Assembly: GCF_900103845.1 (NCBI RefSeq)
Contig: NZ_FNIJ01000004.1
Location: forward strand, 124,001 to 188,000
Length of the DNA: 64,000 nucleotides
Source of the DNA: Pseudomonas jinjuensis
Lineage (GTDB): Bacteria > Pseudomonadota > Gammaproteobacteria > Pseudomonadales > Pseudomonadaceae
Direction: 5' to 3'
Part shown: one piece after another, positions 1-8,075 of the stretch
Layout of the letters: every line of letters begins with the position of its first letter
How positions within the stretch are numbered: position 1 is the first letter of the stretch
Translations under genes and position numbers: made by a program
The notes under the pieces: model-generated
Seen by the model: only the letters and a program-made list of their open reading frames with translations
Told to the model about the DNA's origin: nothing
The model's database searches: none

Positions 1-200
1 CCCGGCTCGGGGCGCGGACTGGCGCCGTGGCCGAGCATGTCGTAGGCGATGACCTGGAACTGCGGGGCCAGGCCGACCATCTGGCCGCCCCACATTTCCT
101 TGTTCAGGCCTACGCCGTGGATCAGCACCACGGGGTGGCCTTGGCCGGTCGCCAGATAACTGGTGCCGGCCGGTGTGCGCTCAGCGGTAAGCCGAATCAT
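1..200 (-). CDS. alpha/beta-fold hydrolase, RutD-like (3' end outside window)
   Basis: The first 66 residues are visible; the gene runs off the left edge. The N-terminal half of an alpha/beta hydrolase is clear: strand and oxyanion-hole motif HGVGLNKEMW at about residues 28-37, then YDMLGHGAS at about 53-61, typical of the RutD/PcaD-like group. The nucleophile elbow (G-x-S-x-G) would lie outside the window. The ATG at 198-200 is preceded by AGGAG at good spacing. It lies 26 bp after the DUF1185 gene in the same direction, so the two form an operon. By analogy with RutD it would hydrolyse a product of ring opening or detoxify an aminoacrylate-like intermediate (inference; substrate unknown). 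Confidence 0.75.
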   Translation of the reverse strand, partial: MIRLTAERTPAGTSYLATGQGHPVVLIHGVGLNKEMWGGQMVGLAPQFQVIAYDMLGHGASPRPEP

Positions 201-226
201 GGAACGCTCCTGCACGGGCCGTGGGA

Positions 227-823
227 TCACTTGGCCTGGGCCTGCTCGGCGGCCAGTTCTTCCAGATCGATGTAGCGGTTGCCGATGCGCGGGTGCAGGC
301 GGCCACCGTCGGCGGCGCCCAGCACGATGACGATTTCGTCGGCGCGCGGTGCGTCCTCGATCTGCATTTCCAGGGTGATGTAGTGGGAACGCAGGCCCTC
401 GTCGTCCTTGTGCATCATCGGGATCTGGATCGAGGTGCCCGGGCCGCCGCGCTTGTTGGTGAAGCTCAGGTAGCTCTTGGCGTTCACCGCCTGGCGGTAG
501 TGGTTGCCGAAGCGCAGGGTGTGGATCACCGCGGAAGCGTGCTCGATCTCGCCATCGGCGCCGACCACGGCGGCCTTGCCATAGGCTTCGATCCGCGCTG
601 CGCCACCGATGGCGGCGGTCAGGCGCTCGACCATCATCGCGCCGAGGTCGGAGCAGTTGGCCTTGATCTCCGGCTTGAGGTCTTCGACGAAGCCACGGCC
701 GGCCCAGGGGTTCTTGATCACGACGGCCAGGCCGACCATGGTCACCGGCTTCTCGGCGGCCTTGCCGCCTTCGATGAAGGTCTCTTCCACGTAGCTGACG
801 ATCTTGCGGATTTCGAAGCTCAT
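227..823 (-). CDS. DUF1185 'amino acid synthesis' family protein
   Basis: A 198-residue protein matching, by recognition, the DUF1185 or 'amino acid synthesis family protein' group; no biochemical role is established to my knowledge. Start ATG at 821-823 has AGGAGACCCCA upstream. It contains Gly-rich and charged stretches such as VVGADGEIEH and GGPGTSIQIP but no catalytic motif I can name, no signal peptide and no membrane segment, so it is probably cytoplasmic. It is the first gene of the leftward operon that continues with the alpha/beta hydrolase, and its promoter region carries the TGGTATACCA operator shared with the rest of the cluster. The name probably misleads: the neighbours suggest catabolism of an imported N-heterocycle, not amino acid synthesis. 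Confidence 0.75.
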   Translation of the reverse strand: MSFEIRKIVSYVEETFIEGGKAAEKPVTMVGLAVVIKNPWAGRGFVEDLKPEIKANCSDLGAMMVERLTAAIGGAARIEAYGKAAVVGADGEIEHASAVIHTLRFGNHYRQAVNAKSYLSFTNKRGGPGTSIQIPMMHKDDEGLRSHYITLEMQIEDAPRADEIVIVLGAADGGRLHPRIGNRYIDLEELAAEQAQAK

Positions 824-860
824 TGGGGTCTCCTGGTTGGGGAAGTCTCTTGCTGTCTGA

Positions 861-870
861 TGGTATACCA
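861..870. promoter_or_regulatory. Shared cluster operator, copy 1 (DUF1185 operon)
   Basis: A perfect 10-bp palindrome TGGTATACCA extended by TAATAT, 38 bp upstream of the DUF1185 start codon. The same extended sequence occurs at 4851, 7803 and 7989, always just upstream of a gene of this cluster. The spacing and dyad fit operators of FCD-type GntR regulators (family knowledge); no such regulator is encoded in the window. Confidence 0.7.
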
Positions 871-1020
871 TAATATTGAATATGCAAGAGGCAGCTGCCA
901 GAGGAGGGCAGACCTTGGCGACGGAAGGTCAGACGGGGGAGAAGGAATGAGCTGGAAAGGCGCGTATGGCGAAGCGGCGTTTCGCGTTCCCAGGCTCTCC
1001 GGACATTCTGCGTCCGAATC

Positions 1021-1262
1021 GCGGGCATGGCCCGCTCTTACGGGCACGAGTGATGCGTGGAGTGGGCTTTCTGCCGGACCTGTAGGAGCGGGCCATGCCC
1101 GCGACCGGCCCCGCGCAGGACCATCACACGCATGGCGCGCTCTTGCCAAGAGCGCGAACCATCGTTCCCACGCTCCTGCGTGGGAACGCATCCCCGGACG
1201 CTCCTGCGTCCGAATTCGATGGGTATCGCTGCGCTCAACCCATCCTACGAAGAGCGTGGTTC
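1021..1262. repeat. REP-type repeat cluster
   Basis: An inverted pair of Pseudomonas REP-like units (GCGGGCATGGCCCGCTCTTAC at 1021 and its near-complement starting GTAGGAGCGGGCC at 1082) is followed by foldbacks around CGTTCCCACGCTCC at 1173 and GGACGCTCCTGCGTCC at 1197, and ends in CCATCCTACGAAGAGCG. It fills the 420-bp gap 824-1244 together with the operator; no gene is seen there. The right end overlaps the last codons of the NCS1 permease gene, whose TAG stop is the GTAGGA edge of the repeat. Confidence 0.75.
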
Positions 1263-2627
1263 TACTCCAGCCGGAACTCCACTGCGCGCAGGCGCCACAC
1301 GCCGCCGCATCGCCCCGTAGTAGGTCAGCGCCGGGACCAGCAGGCCGACCACCCAGGCCAGGTCGATGCCATCCAGCGCGTTGGCGACGGGGCCGACGTA
1401 GAGGGTGGTGTTCATGAACGGAATCTCCAGCAGGATGGTCAGCACGAAGCTGCCGCAGGCCACCAGGTTGACCCGTCCGTAGCGCCCGTGGAGGTCGAAG
1501 ATATCCGCGACGCAGTAGTCGCCTTTCCTCAGGCAGTAGTAGTCCACCAGGTTGATGGCGGTCCACGGGATGAGGAAGTAGCTCATGAAGAAGATGAAGT
1601 TCAGGAAGTAGCTGATGAAGTCCTCCTGGCTGATGGTGCAGAGCGCCGTGGCGATCAGGCTGATGGCGAGCATGAACAGCCCGCGCACGAGGGGCGTCAC
1701 CCGCAGGCGGGCGAACGGCTCGATCACCGTGACCGTGGACATGAAGGCGCCATAGAGGTTGAACACGTTGATCGCCACCTGGCCGTAGAGGATGAAGGCG
1801 AACAGCGGCACGGCGGCCGCGCCGAACAGCAGTGCCAGGTGGCTGCCGACGTTGTCGGAGAAGCCGCCGATGGCGACGCTCAGCATGGCGCCGAGGATCA
1901 TCATCCAGGCTCCGCCCGCCACGGTGCCGGCGTAGCTGTACCAGAACACCCGCGACATCGGCGTGGCGCTCGGCAGGTAGCGCGAGTAGTCGGCGACGTA
2001 GGGGGCATAGGAGAGCTGCCAGGTGACCGCGATGCTCACCGCCACCAGGAACTTCGACAGCGAGAAGCCCGCCGGGGACCACTGTTCCTCGGCAATCGGC
2101 AGGCCCAGGGCGAGGGCGGTGGCGACCAGGAACACCAGCACCGAGAGCAGCGACAGCAGCTTCTGCAGGCGGTGGATCAGGCGGTAGCCGTAGAGCGCCA
2201 CCAGGAAGCACAGCGCGCTGATCAGGTAGATGTTGCCGTTGCCGCCGAGCGGGCTGACCGACTCGATGGCCTGGGCCGCCAGCAGGGTGTTGCTGACGAA
2301 GAAGCCCAGGTAGATGAGCATCACGAACAGCAGCGGCAGCACGGCCCCGATCACGCCGAACTGGGCGCGGCTCTGGATCATCTGCGGAATACCCAGCTTC
2401 GGCCCCTGTGCCGAGTGCGAGGCCATGAAGACGGCGCCGATCAGCGAGCCGACGACGATGGCCACGGCGCTCCAGAACAGGTTCAGGCCGAGCATCACCG
2501 GCAGCACCCCGGAGGCGATGGTGGTGATGTTCATGTTGGCGCCGAACCAGATATAGAACAGCGAACCCGGCCGGCCGTGACGTTCGCTTTCAGGGATGAA
2601 ATCGATGCTTCTTTTCTCGACATTCAT
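1245..2627 (-). CDS. NCS1-family nucleobase/allantoin-type permease (first of two)
   Basis: A 460-residue polytopic membrane protein of the nucleobase:cation symporter-1 family (cytosine, purine, allantoin, hydantoin). Family hallmarks: N-terminal PESERHGRPGSLFYIWFGAN, then MIQSRAQFG, and 12 hydrophobic segments. I chose the ATG at 2625-2627, with AGGAG 7 bp upstream inside the end of the preceding gene, over a GTG three codons earlier. It follows the isochorismatase gene with 5 bp between stop and start, so they are co-transcribed. It should import the ring compound that the cluster degrades. The last residues are encoded by a REP-like repeat. It resembles the second NCS1 permease at 8076-9470 in layout, and the pair may differ in substrate. 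Confidence 0.88.
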   Translation of the reverse strand: MNVEKRSIDFIPESERHGRPGSLFYIWFGANMNITTIASGVLPVMLGLNLFWSAVAIVVGSLIGAVFMASHSAQGPKLGIPQMIQSRAQFGVIGAVLPLLFVMLIYLGFFVSNTLLAAQAIESVSPLGGNGNIYLISALCFLVALYGYRLIHRLQKLLSLLSVLVFLVATALALGLPIAEEQWSPAGFSLSKFLVAVSIAVTWQLSYAPYVADYSRYLPSATPMSRVFWYSYAGTVAGGAWMMILGAMLSVAIGGFSDNVGSHLALLFGAAAVPLFAFILYGQVAINVFNLYGAFMSTVTVIEPFARLRVTPLVRGLFMLAISLIATALCTISQEDFISYFLNFIFFMSYFLIPWTAINLVDYYCLRKGDYCVADIFDLHGRYGRVNLVACGSFVLTILLEIPFMNTTLYVGPVANALDGIDLAWVVGLLVPALTYYGAMRRRVAPARSGVPAGVEPRSS

Positions 2628-2632
2628 GACGA

Positions 2633-3319
2633 TCACTCCTGTACGCGGCGCGGCAGGCCGAGAGAGGCCTGCAGGTGGGCGATGGTGGCGACGAACTGCT
2701 CGGGGCGATGGGCGAACTGGTCCGGTTCCGTCGGTCGGCAGGACCGATACGGCATGCCGCCCAGAGCCCGCAGGTACTGCCCGGTGGAGAAGAGTTCGAT
2801 GGCGTAGACCCAGTTGGCCATGATCAGCAGCGCGGCGTTGTGCGCCGCTTCGGTGGTGCTGGTGCAGGCGTCGGCGATGAGATCGACGCCATAGCCCAGG
2901 GCGAAGGCGTCCAGCACCGTGGCCAGCACACAGGCATCGGTGAGCACGCCGGCGACGGTCAGCCGGCGCGCGCCCAGTTCCCGCAAATGCCGGTCCAGGT
3001 CGGTGCGATGGAAGGCGCTGTAGCGTGGCTTGTCGATCACCCGGTCGCCGGGGCGGGGCGCCAGGCGCTCGATGATTTCCACCTGACGGGTGCCGGCGCG
3101 GTAGCCGAGCGGGCGGCCGCTGTCGTCCAGCGGTTCGCCCGGCGGCAGGTCGCTGCCGTCCGCCGCATTGAGGTGGCGGCTGTAGATGACGGGAATGTCG
3201 GCATTGCGCGCGGCTTCGAGCAATGCGGCGGTGTTGTCGACGACCTGCGACAGGGCGTGCAGGGGGAATCCGTCCTCCTGCTGCATGTCGATGACGAGGA
3301 AAGCTCGGTCTGTGTTCAT
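2633..3319 (-). CDS. Isochorismatase-family cysteine hydrolase (RutB / ureidoacrylate amidohydrolase-like)
   Basis: A 228-residue isochorismatase-fold amidohydrolase. The catalytic triad is visible: Asp11 in VIDMQQ, Lys97 in DKPRYSAF and Cys130 in GVLTDACVLATV, with the usual cis-peptide region before the Cys. RutB, biuret hydrolase and N-carbamoylsarcosine amidase belong to this family and cleave carbamoyl or ureido groups. Start ATG is at 3317-3319; an in-frame ATG 12 codons upstream is possible. It is the first gene of a two-gene unit with the NCS1 permease. In a Rut-like scheme it would hydrolyse the ring-opened ureido or amide product (inference). Confidence 0.85.
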   Translation of the reverse strand: MNTDRAFLVIDMQQEDGFPLHALSQVVDNTAALLEAARNADIPVIYSRHLNAADGSDLPPGEPLDDSGRPLGYRAGTRQVEIIERLAPRPGDRVIDKPRYSAFHRTDLDRHLRELGARRLTVAGVLTDACVLATVLDAFALGYGVDLIADACTSTTEAAHNAALLIMANWVYAIELFSTGQYLRALGGMPYRSCRPTEPDQFAHRPEQFVATIAHLQASLGLPRRVQE

Positions 3320-3632
3320 GAGCAACTCTTGTTGTTGTTCGGCCATGAGTGCGCGGCGACGGGCAGCATCGGCCAGGCGCACCAGGGCGCCGTGGCGTGA
3401 CGACGCGATGTCGGACGCGGGCGAATTTCAGCGGTAGGAGTTGATCAGCGGACTATCTGCCAGAAGCCGTTCTGCTTGGCGGTGACCGAGGAGCGCAAGC
3501 GCTTGAGGAAGAGGCGGGTGGGCGTCCACTTGCCGCGCAGATAGGCCATGGCGGCCCCGGGCAGTGGCTTGCAGGTACAGAGGGTGATGCCTGTCTGGTA
3601 CATGGCGTTCTACCACTCGTGGGTTGGTGAAA

Positions 3633-3660
3633 GGCGGCCGGATCGCCCGATCCGGCCGCC
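3633..3660 (-). terminator. Intrinsic terminator after the LLM monooxygenase gene
   Basis: A perfect 13-bp stem (GGCGGCCGGATCG with its complement, 2-nt loop) lies 12 bp after the leftward monooxygenase stop, followed on that strand by TTTCACC. The gap 3320-3671 otherwise holds no convincing gene; a 52-codon open frame at 3445-3603 is not supported. Confidence 0.6.
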
Positions 3661-3671
3661 TGCAGCATGAC

Positions 3672-4715
3672 TCAGCGGAACGCCGGCACCACGTGCTTGA
3701 TGAAGAGTTCCAGGGACTTCTTCTTCTCCGCATGGGACAGGCTGTTGTCGGCCCAGAAGCTGAACTCGTCGACGCCCAGCTCCTGGTAGTGGCGGATGCG
3801 CGCGATGATTTCTTCCGGGGTGCCGATCATGGTGTTCTTGCGGATGTTCTCCAGCTCGAACTCCGGGCGGTCCTTGAACTTCTCTTCCGGGCTCGGCGGG
3901 AGGATGCCGTTGACCGGGGTCTGCTTGTTGCCGAACCAGGCGTCGAAGGTGCGGTAGAAGCGCGAGATGGCGGCGGCGCCGACCTTCCAGCCGTCCGGGT
4001 CGTCGGCGCTGTGCACGTGGGTGTGGCGCAGTACCATCAGTTGCGGACGCGGCACGCCGGGGTTGTTGGCGAGGGCAGCCTCGAACTTGTTCTTCAGGTC
4101 GACGACTTCCTCGTCGCCCTTCATCAGCGGGGTGACCATCACGTTGCAGCCGTTGGCCACGGCGAAGTTGTGCGAATCCGGGTCGCGGGCGGCGATCCAC
4201 ATCGGCGGCGTCGGCTTCTGGATCGGACGCGGCGAGGAGGTGGAGACGGGGAACTTCCAGATCTCGCCGTCATGGGCGACGTCGCCCTGCCACAGCGCCT
4301 TGACCACCGGAACCATCTCGCGCAGAGCCTGGCCGCCGCTGGTAGCGGGCATGCCGCCGGCCATGCGATCGAATTCGTACTGGTAGGCGCCACGGGCCAG
4401 ACCCACTTCCATGCGGCCATTGCTGATCACATCGAGCAGGGCGCATTCGCCGGCCACGCGGATGGGGTGCCAGAAGGGCGCGATGATGGTGCCGGCGCCC
4501 AGGCGGATGGTGGTGGTGCGGGCGGCCAGGTAGGCGAGCAGCGGCATCGGGCTCGGCGAGATGGTGTATTCCATGGCGTGGTGCTCGCCGATCCACACGG
4601 TGCCGAAACCGCCGGCTTCGGCCATCAGGGTCAGCTCGGTCAGATCTTCGAAGAGCTGGCGGTGGCTGACCTGCTCGTCGTAGCGCTCCATGTGCACGAA
4701 CAAAGAGAATTTCAT
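3672..4715 (-). CDS. LLM-class flavin-dependent monooxygenase (RutA-like)
   Basis: A 347-residue bacterial-luciferase-like TIM-barrel oxidoreductase. Family features: N-terminal MKFSLFVHMERYDE, WIGEHHAMEY (about residues 44-53), then LGAGTIIAPFWHPIRVAGE and GRMEVGLARGAYQYEFDRM. Such enzymes use reduced FMN from a separate reductase, here probably the gene at 7264-7749. RutA opens the uracil ring this way; others attack pyridine or chelators. Start ATG at 4713-4715 follows GAGGTAAG. The gene is divergent from the chemoreceptor gene and shares the operator at 4851 with it. The real substrate is not deducible; an N-heterocycle is my inference from the two NCS1 permeases and the amidohydrolase. 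Confidence 0.85.
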   Translation of the reverse strand: MKFSLFVHMERYDEQVSHRQLFEDLTELTLMAEAGGFGTVWIGEHHAMEYTISPSPMPLLAYLAARTTTIRLGAGTIIAPFWHPIRVAGECALLDVISNGRMEVGLARGAYQYEFDRMAGGMPATSGGQALREMVPVVKALWQGDVAHDGEIWKFPVSTSSPRPIQKPTPPMWIAARDPDSHNFAVANGCNVMVTPLMKGDEEVVDLKNKFEAALANNPGVPRPQLMVLRHTHVHSADDPDGWKVGAAAISRFYRTFDAWFGNKQTPVNGILPPSPEEKFKDRPEFELENIRKNTMIGTPEEIIARIRHYQELGVDEFSFWADNSLSHAEKKKSLELFIKHVVPAFR

Positions 4716-4850
4716 GTCGCTTACCTCGAACCTTTCTTGTTTCCGGCATGGCAGCCGGCGGGTGGGATGCGCAGGCACGCATCGCTGCTTTCGGGGGCTG
4801 GCGTGGAGCAGGGCAGGTGGCCATCTCGACGCCGGGGTTCCGCTGCATAT

Positions 4851-4860
4851 TGGTATACCA
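4851..4860. promoter_or_regulatory. Shared cluster operator, copy 2 (LLM / chemoreceptor divergent promoter)
   Basis: TGGTATACCATAATAT lies between the divergent monooxygenase (start 4715) and chemoreceptor (start 4916) genes. The TAATAT extension reads as a possible -10 element towards the chemoreceptor. It is flanked by ATAT on both sides, giving a larger AT-rich dyad. Confidence 0.7.
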
Positions 4861-4915
4861 TAATATGGGATGTCTGCAAGGCGTTTCTACCCAAAGAAGA
4901 CCAAGGGAATTAAGG

Positions 4916-6862
4916 ATGAACCTCAAACAAAAACTGATCCTCGCCTTTTCCACCATCGCCAGCCTGCCGGTGATCCTGGTCGCCGTGCTGGTGATCCTCA
5001 ACCTGCGCGGCGAGGCGCGGGACAGCTTCATCGACGGCAGCGGGCGCGAGATCCGCCAGGTCGAGAACGCCATGCAACTGTTCTTCGACGGCATCACCCA
5101 GAACGTCGAGTACCTCGCCAATCACCCACAGCTCGCGGCGATCGATGGCGAGCTCAAGCAGTACATCGGCGCCGACGCGGCGCAGCGCCCGGCCGGCGAG
5201 CTGGACCAGCGCGTCTTCGAGCTCTTCACCGGCCTGGCCCGGAGCCACCCGGACTACGCCTACGTGTCCCTCGGCACCCGCGAGGGCGGCTACAGCTTCT
5301 GGCCGGGCGACGACAAGCTGGCCAACTACGACCCGCGCACCCGTCCCTGGTACCAGGCGGCCATGGCCCAGCCGGGCAAGACCCTGCGCACCAGGGCCTA
5401 TTACTGGGCGGCGGACAAGGTGGTGCTGGTGAGCAGCGTGCGCACCTTCGCCAACCAGTTCGGCCCGCAGGGCGGGGTGGTCAACATCGACGTCTCGCTC
5501 AAGCGCCTGACCGACATCGTCAAGGCCATCCGCCTGGGCGACAGCGGCTACCTGATGCTGATGGAAGGCGATGGCACCATCCTGGTCGACCCGCATGAGC
5601 CGGGGAACAGCTTCAAGCCGCTGGGCGACCTGGGCGGCGACTTCCAGCGCCTGGCCAGTGCGCAGAAGGGGCTGGTGGAAGTCCGGATCGACGGCGAGCC
5701 TTACCTGGCCAACGTCTGGCCGTCCGAGGCCCTCGGCTGGCGCTTCGTCGGCCTGATCAAGCAGAGCGAGGTGATGAGCTCGGCGACCCGCCTGACCTGG
5801 AGCATCGCGCTGATCGCGGTGATCATCGCCCTGGTCTTCGCCGGCCTCGGCGCGCTGTTCGCCGGCCTGGTGGTGCGCCCGGTGCGCGCGGTGGCCGCCG
5901 GCCTGGAAGGTATCGCCCATGGCGACGGCGACCTCACCGGCCGCCTGGACGTTCGCGGCCGCGACGAGACGGCGCAGCTCGCCGGCTGGTTCAACCAGTT
6001 CCTCGATGCGATCCGCCGCCTGGTGCAGAACATCGGCGCCGCCGCCGGCAGCATCCACCAGAGCTCCGGCAGCAGCAGCGAGACCTCACAAGCCCTGGCC
6101 GACGCCGCCGCCCGCCAGCGCGAGGCGGTGGACATGGTTTCCACCGCGTTCAACGAGATGGTGATGACCGCCAACGAGGTGGCGCGCTCCTGCAGCCAGG
6201 CGGCGACGTCCGCCGACAGCGGCCAGCGCCAGGCCCACGACGGCCAGCAGCAGATCGACGAGGCGGTGGACAGCGTCGGCCGCCTGAGCGAGGAAATCTC
6301 CCACTCCGCCGACGCCATGCGCCAGCTGGAGCAGGACAGCAACGACATCCAGTCGATCCTCGGCACCATCCGCTCCATCGCCGAGCAGACCAACCTGCTG
6401 GCGCTCAACGCCGCCATCGAGGCCGCCCGCGCCGGCGACCAGGGCCGCGGTTTCGCCGTGGTGGCGGACGAGGTTCGCGCACTGGCGCGGCGCACCGCGG
6501 AATCCACCGGCGAGATCGACGAACTGCTGGGCAACCTGGCCCGCCGCACCCACGACACCGGCCGGCAGATGCAGGCGAGCCTGGAAGCCTCGCAGCGCAC
6601 CGTCGGCTCGATCCGCGAGGCCCGCGCCTGCTTCGGCGCGATCCGCGAATCGGTGGACGTGATCCGCGACATGAACGCCCAGATCGCCACCGCCGCCGAG
6701 GAACAGCATCAGGTGGCGGAGGAGATCAACCGCCACATCAGCCAGATCCACCGCGACGCCCGGGAAGTCGCCGGGCTGGCCGAAGCCACCCGGGGCGATG
6801 CGCAGACCTTGAGCGGGTTGTCGGATGAGCTGAACCGGCTGGTGTCGCGGTTCAGGACCTGA
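4916..6862 (+). CDS. Methyl-accepting chemotaxis protein with dCACHE sensor
   Basis: A 648-residue transmembrane chemoreceptor: TM1 at about 7-29, a periplasmic double-Cache domain to about 285, TM2 at about 290-315, a HAMP domain, then the methyl-accepting coiled coil with the signalling tip IAEQTNLLALNAAIEAARAG. The Cache pocket has the RPWYQAA motif (Arg-x-Trp-Tyr) and an Asp in NIDVSL, as in dCACHE_1 receptors, but a Trp (AYYWAA) stands where amino-acid receptors usually have a second Asp, so the ligand may not be an amino acid (inference). There is no C-terminal pentapeptide. ATG at 4916 follows AAGG. The shared operator upstream suggests it senses the compound degraded by the cluster. 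Confidence 0.9.
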   Translation: MNLKQKLILAFSTIASLPVILVAVLVILNLRGEARDSFIDGSGREIRQVENAMQLFFDGITQNVEYLANHPQLAAIDGELKQYIGADAAQRPAGELDQRVFELFTGLARSHPDYAYVSLGTREGGYSFWPGDDKLANYDPRTRPWYQAAMAQPGKTLRTRAYYWAADKVVLVSSVRTFANQFGPQGGVVNIDVSLKRLTDIVKAIRLGDSGYLMLMEGDGTILVDPHEPGNSFKPLGDLGGDFQRLASAQKGLVEVRIDGEPYLANVWPSEALGWRFVGLIKQSEVMSSATRLTWSIALIAVIIALVFAGLGALFAGLVVRPVRAVAAGLEGIAHGDGDLTGRLDVRGRDETAQLAGWFNQFLDAIRRLVQNIGAAAGSIHQSSGSSSETSQALADAAARQREAVDMVSTAFNEMVMTANEVARSCSQAATSADSGQRQAHDGQQQIDEAVDSVGRLSEEISHSADAMRQLEQDSNDIQSILGTIRSIAEQTNLLALNAAIEAARAGDQGRGFAVVADEVRALARRTAESTGEIDELLGNLARRTHDTGRQMQASLEASQRTVGSIREARACFGAIRESVDVIRDMNAQIATAAEEQHQVAEEINRHISQIHRDAREVAGLAEATRGDAQTLSGLSDELNRLVSRFRT

Positions 6863-6871
6863 TGGGAAAAG

Positions 6872-6895
6872 GGCTCGCGATTGCGGGCCGCTTTT
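6872..6895 (+). terminator. Intrinsic terminator after the chemoreceptor gene
   Basis: Stem GGCTCGC / GCGGGCC with a 4-nt loop, followed by CTTTTC, 9 bp after the stop codon. Confidence 0.5.
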
Positions 6896-6911
6896 CGGGT
6901 CGAAACATCTG

Positions 6912-7180
6912 GCGAATGAAGCGGAACGCTTCATCCGCCGATAAGGCCGTGCCGATGGAATGGCGGATAACGCTGGCGCGTTATGCCCTACGTGGCTGCT
7001 CATGGCCCGCTTGACGCCATACCTGTAGGAGCCAGCTTGCTGGCGATTGTCGTGTTCTCCTTCCACGCCGACGTTGAGGGAAAACCTGGATCGCGAGCAA
7101 GCTCGCTCCTACAGGTTCTGTGCGTGTTTCAGGCGCGGCGCGACTCCGCGTAGGAGCGGACCATGCCCGCGAGCGGGGCG
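6912..7180. repeat. Interspersed repeats: family-2 unit plus REP pair
   Basis: 6912-6992 is a copy of a second repeat family (GAAGCGGAACGCTTCATCCGCC ... GGCGGATAACGCTGGCGCGTTAT), made of two small palindromes. 7025-7112 is a REP inverted pair (GTAGGAGCCAGCTTGCTGGC and GCGAGCAAGCTCGCTCCTAC). A single REP-like unit follows at 7151. The 400-bp gap 6863-7263 holds only these and two terminators. Confidence 0.75.
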
Positions 7181-7214
7181 CATGGTGCGCCTAGCGATGG
7201 GAGCGACAGGAAAA

Positions 7215-7239
7215 CAAAAAAAGCCCCCGCGAGGGGGGC
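7215..7239 (-). terminator. Intrinsic terminator after the flavin reductase gene
   Basis: On the minus strand GCCCCCCTCGCGGGGGC is followed by TTTTTTTG, a strong rho-independent terminator 25 bp past the leftward stop. Confidence 0.85.
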
Positions 7240-7263
7240 AAGGGAAATCGAATCGGGGAAGAC

Positions 7264-7749
7264 TCAGGCGAACGCCTGCAGCGCGCCCATCTTTCCGCGG
7301 CAATAGATCATCGGCACCACTTCCTGCTCCGGCACGATCAGGTTCTTCACCGCGCCGACCAGGATGGCGTGGTCGCCGCCTTCGTATTCGCGCCACAGCT
7401 CGCACTCGATGATGGCGGAGGCGTTGGGCAGCAGGGGGTTGCCCAGTTCGCTGAGGGTCCAGTCGATGCCCTGGGCCTTGTCCTTGCCCTTCCTGGCGAA
7501 GGCATAGGCTTCGTCGCGCTGCTCGGCGGAGAGCAGGTGGATGGCGAAGCGCCCGTTGCGGATCAGCACCGGATAGGAATCGGAACTGTAGTTGGGGCAG
7601 AACAGTACGAGGGCCGGATCCATGGACAGCGAGCTGAAGGCGCTGGCGGTCAGCCCGACCACCTGGCCGTCGTCATCCAGGGTGGTGATGACGGTGACGC
7701 CGGAAGGGAAGGAGCCCATGACTTGTTTGTAGGCATTGGTATCGATCAT
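7264..7749 (-). CDS. Flavin reductase (RutF/HpaC-like)
   Basis: A 161-residue flavin-reductase-domain protein. Family features: FPSGVTVITT at about 14-23, GLTASAFSSLSMDPALVLFC at about 32-51, and GDHAILVGAV towards the C terminus. It would supply reduced FMN to the LLM monooxygenase of the same cluster. It is transcribed alone, bounded by a strong terminator and by operator copy 3, so reductase and oxygenase appear to be co-regulated from separate promoters. ATG at 7747-7749. Confidence 0.88.
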   Translation of the reverse strand: MIDTNAYKQVMGSFPSGVTVITTLDDDGQVVGLTASAFSSLSMDPALVLFCPNYSSDSYPVLIRNGRFAIHLLSAEQRDEAYAFARKGKDKAQGIDWTLSELGNPLLPNASAIIECELWREYEGGDHAILVGAVKNLIVPEQEVVPMIYCRGKMGALQAFA

Positions 7750-7802
7750 TGCGGGTACCTATCGGGGCAGGCGGCTGCGACCGGCAGCTCGTACGTGTCT
7801 GA

Positions 7803-7812
7803 TGGTATACCG
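7803..7812. promoter_or_regulatory. Shared cluster operator, copy 3 (flavin reductase)
   Basis: TGGTATACCG followed by TAATAC, 54 bp upstream of the flavin reductase start. Copies 1 and 3 share a longer block (TATTAYGGTATACCATCAGACA on the coding strand), indicating conserved promoter architecture rather than chance. Confidence 0.65.
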
Positions 7813-7988
7813 TAATACCTGCAATGCAAGCACTATTTTTCAGCGCCGAAATTTTCTCCGACGAATGACGGAAATCGGGCTGAAGGCCAATAACGACGGG
7901 CCTTCATGATGGCGGGGGAGGAGGGCCTGATACTCTCCTGATACGCTTTTTTCGGTCTCGGCTGTACTGAAGCATCTTGCCTGAACTT

Positions 7989-7998
7989 TGGAATACCA
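7989..7998. promoter_or_regulatory. Shared cluster operator, copy 4 (second NCS1 permease)
   Basis: TGGAATACCATAATAT, one mismatch from copy 2 over 16 bp, 78 bp before the permease start. TAATAT would serve as the -10 element. Copies 3 and 4 sit on either side of a ~180-bp divergent intergenic region. Confidence 0.65.
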
Positions 7999-8075
7999 TA
8001 ATATGGTGCGCGCCGAAGGGGCGACCAAGGCTCTCGGCAATGGCTTCCTACAAAGACAACAAGCAAGGCAAGACG

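Noticed and set aside
1095-2807. A 570-codon plus-strand frame opposite the first NCS1 permease
   Set aside because: Low-complexity His/Gln/Asp-rich translation, a typical antisense shadow of a membrane protein gene.
3445-3603. A 52-codon leftward ORF between the monooxygenase and isochorismatase genes
   Set aside because: The C-terminal part looks protein-like, but there is no ribosome site, it follows a terminator and I recognise no family.
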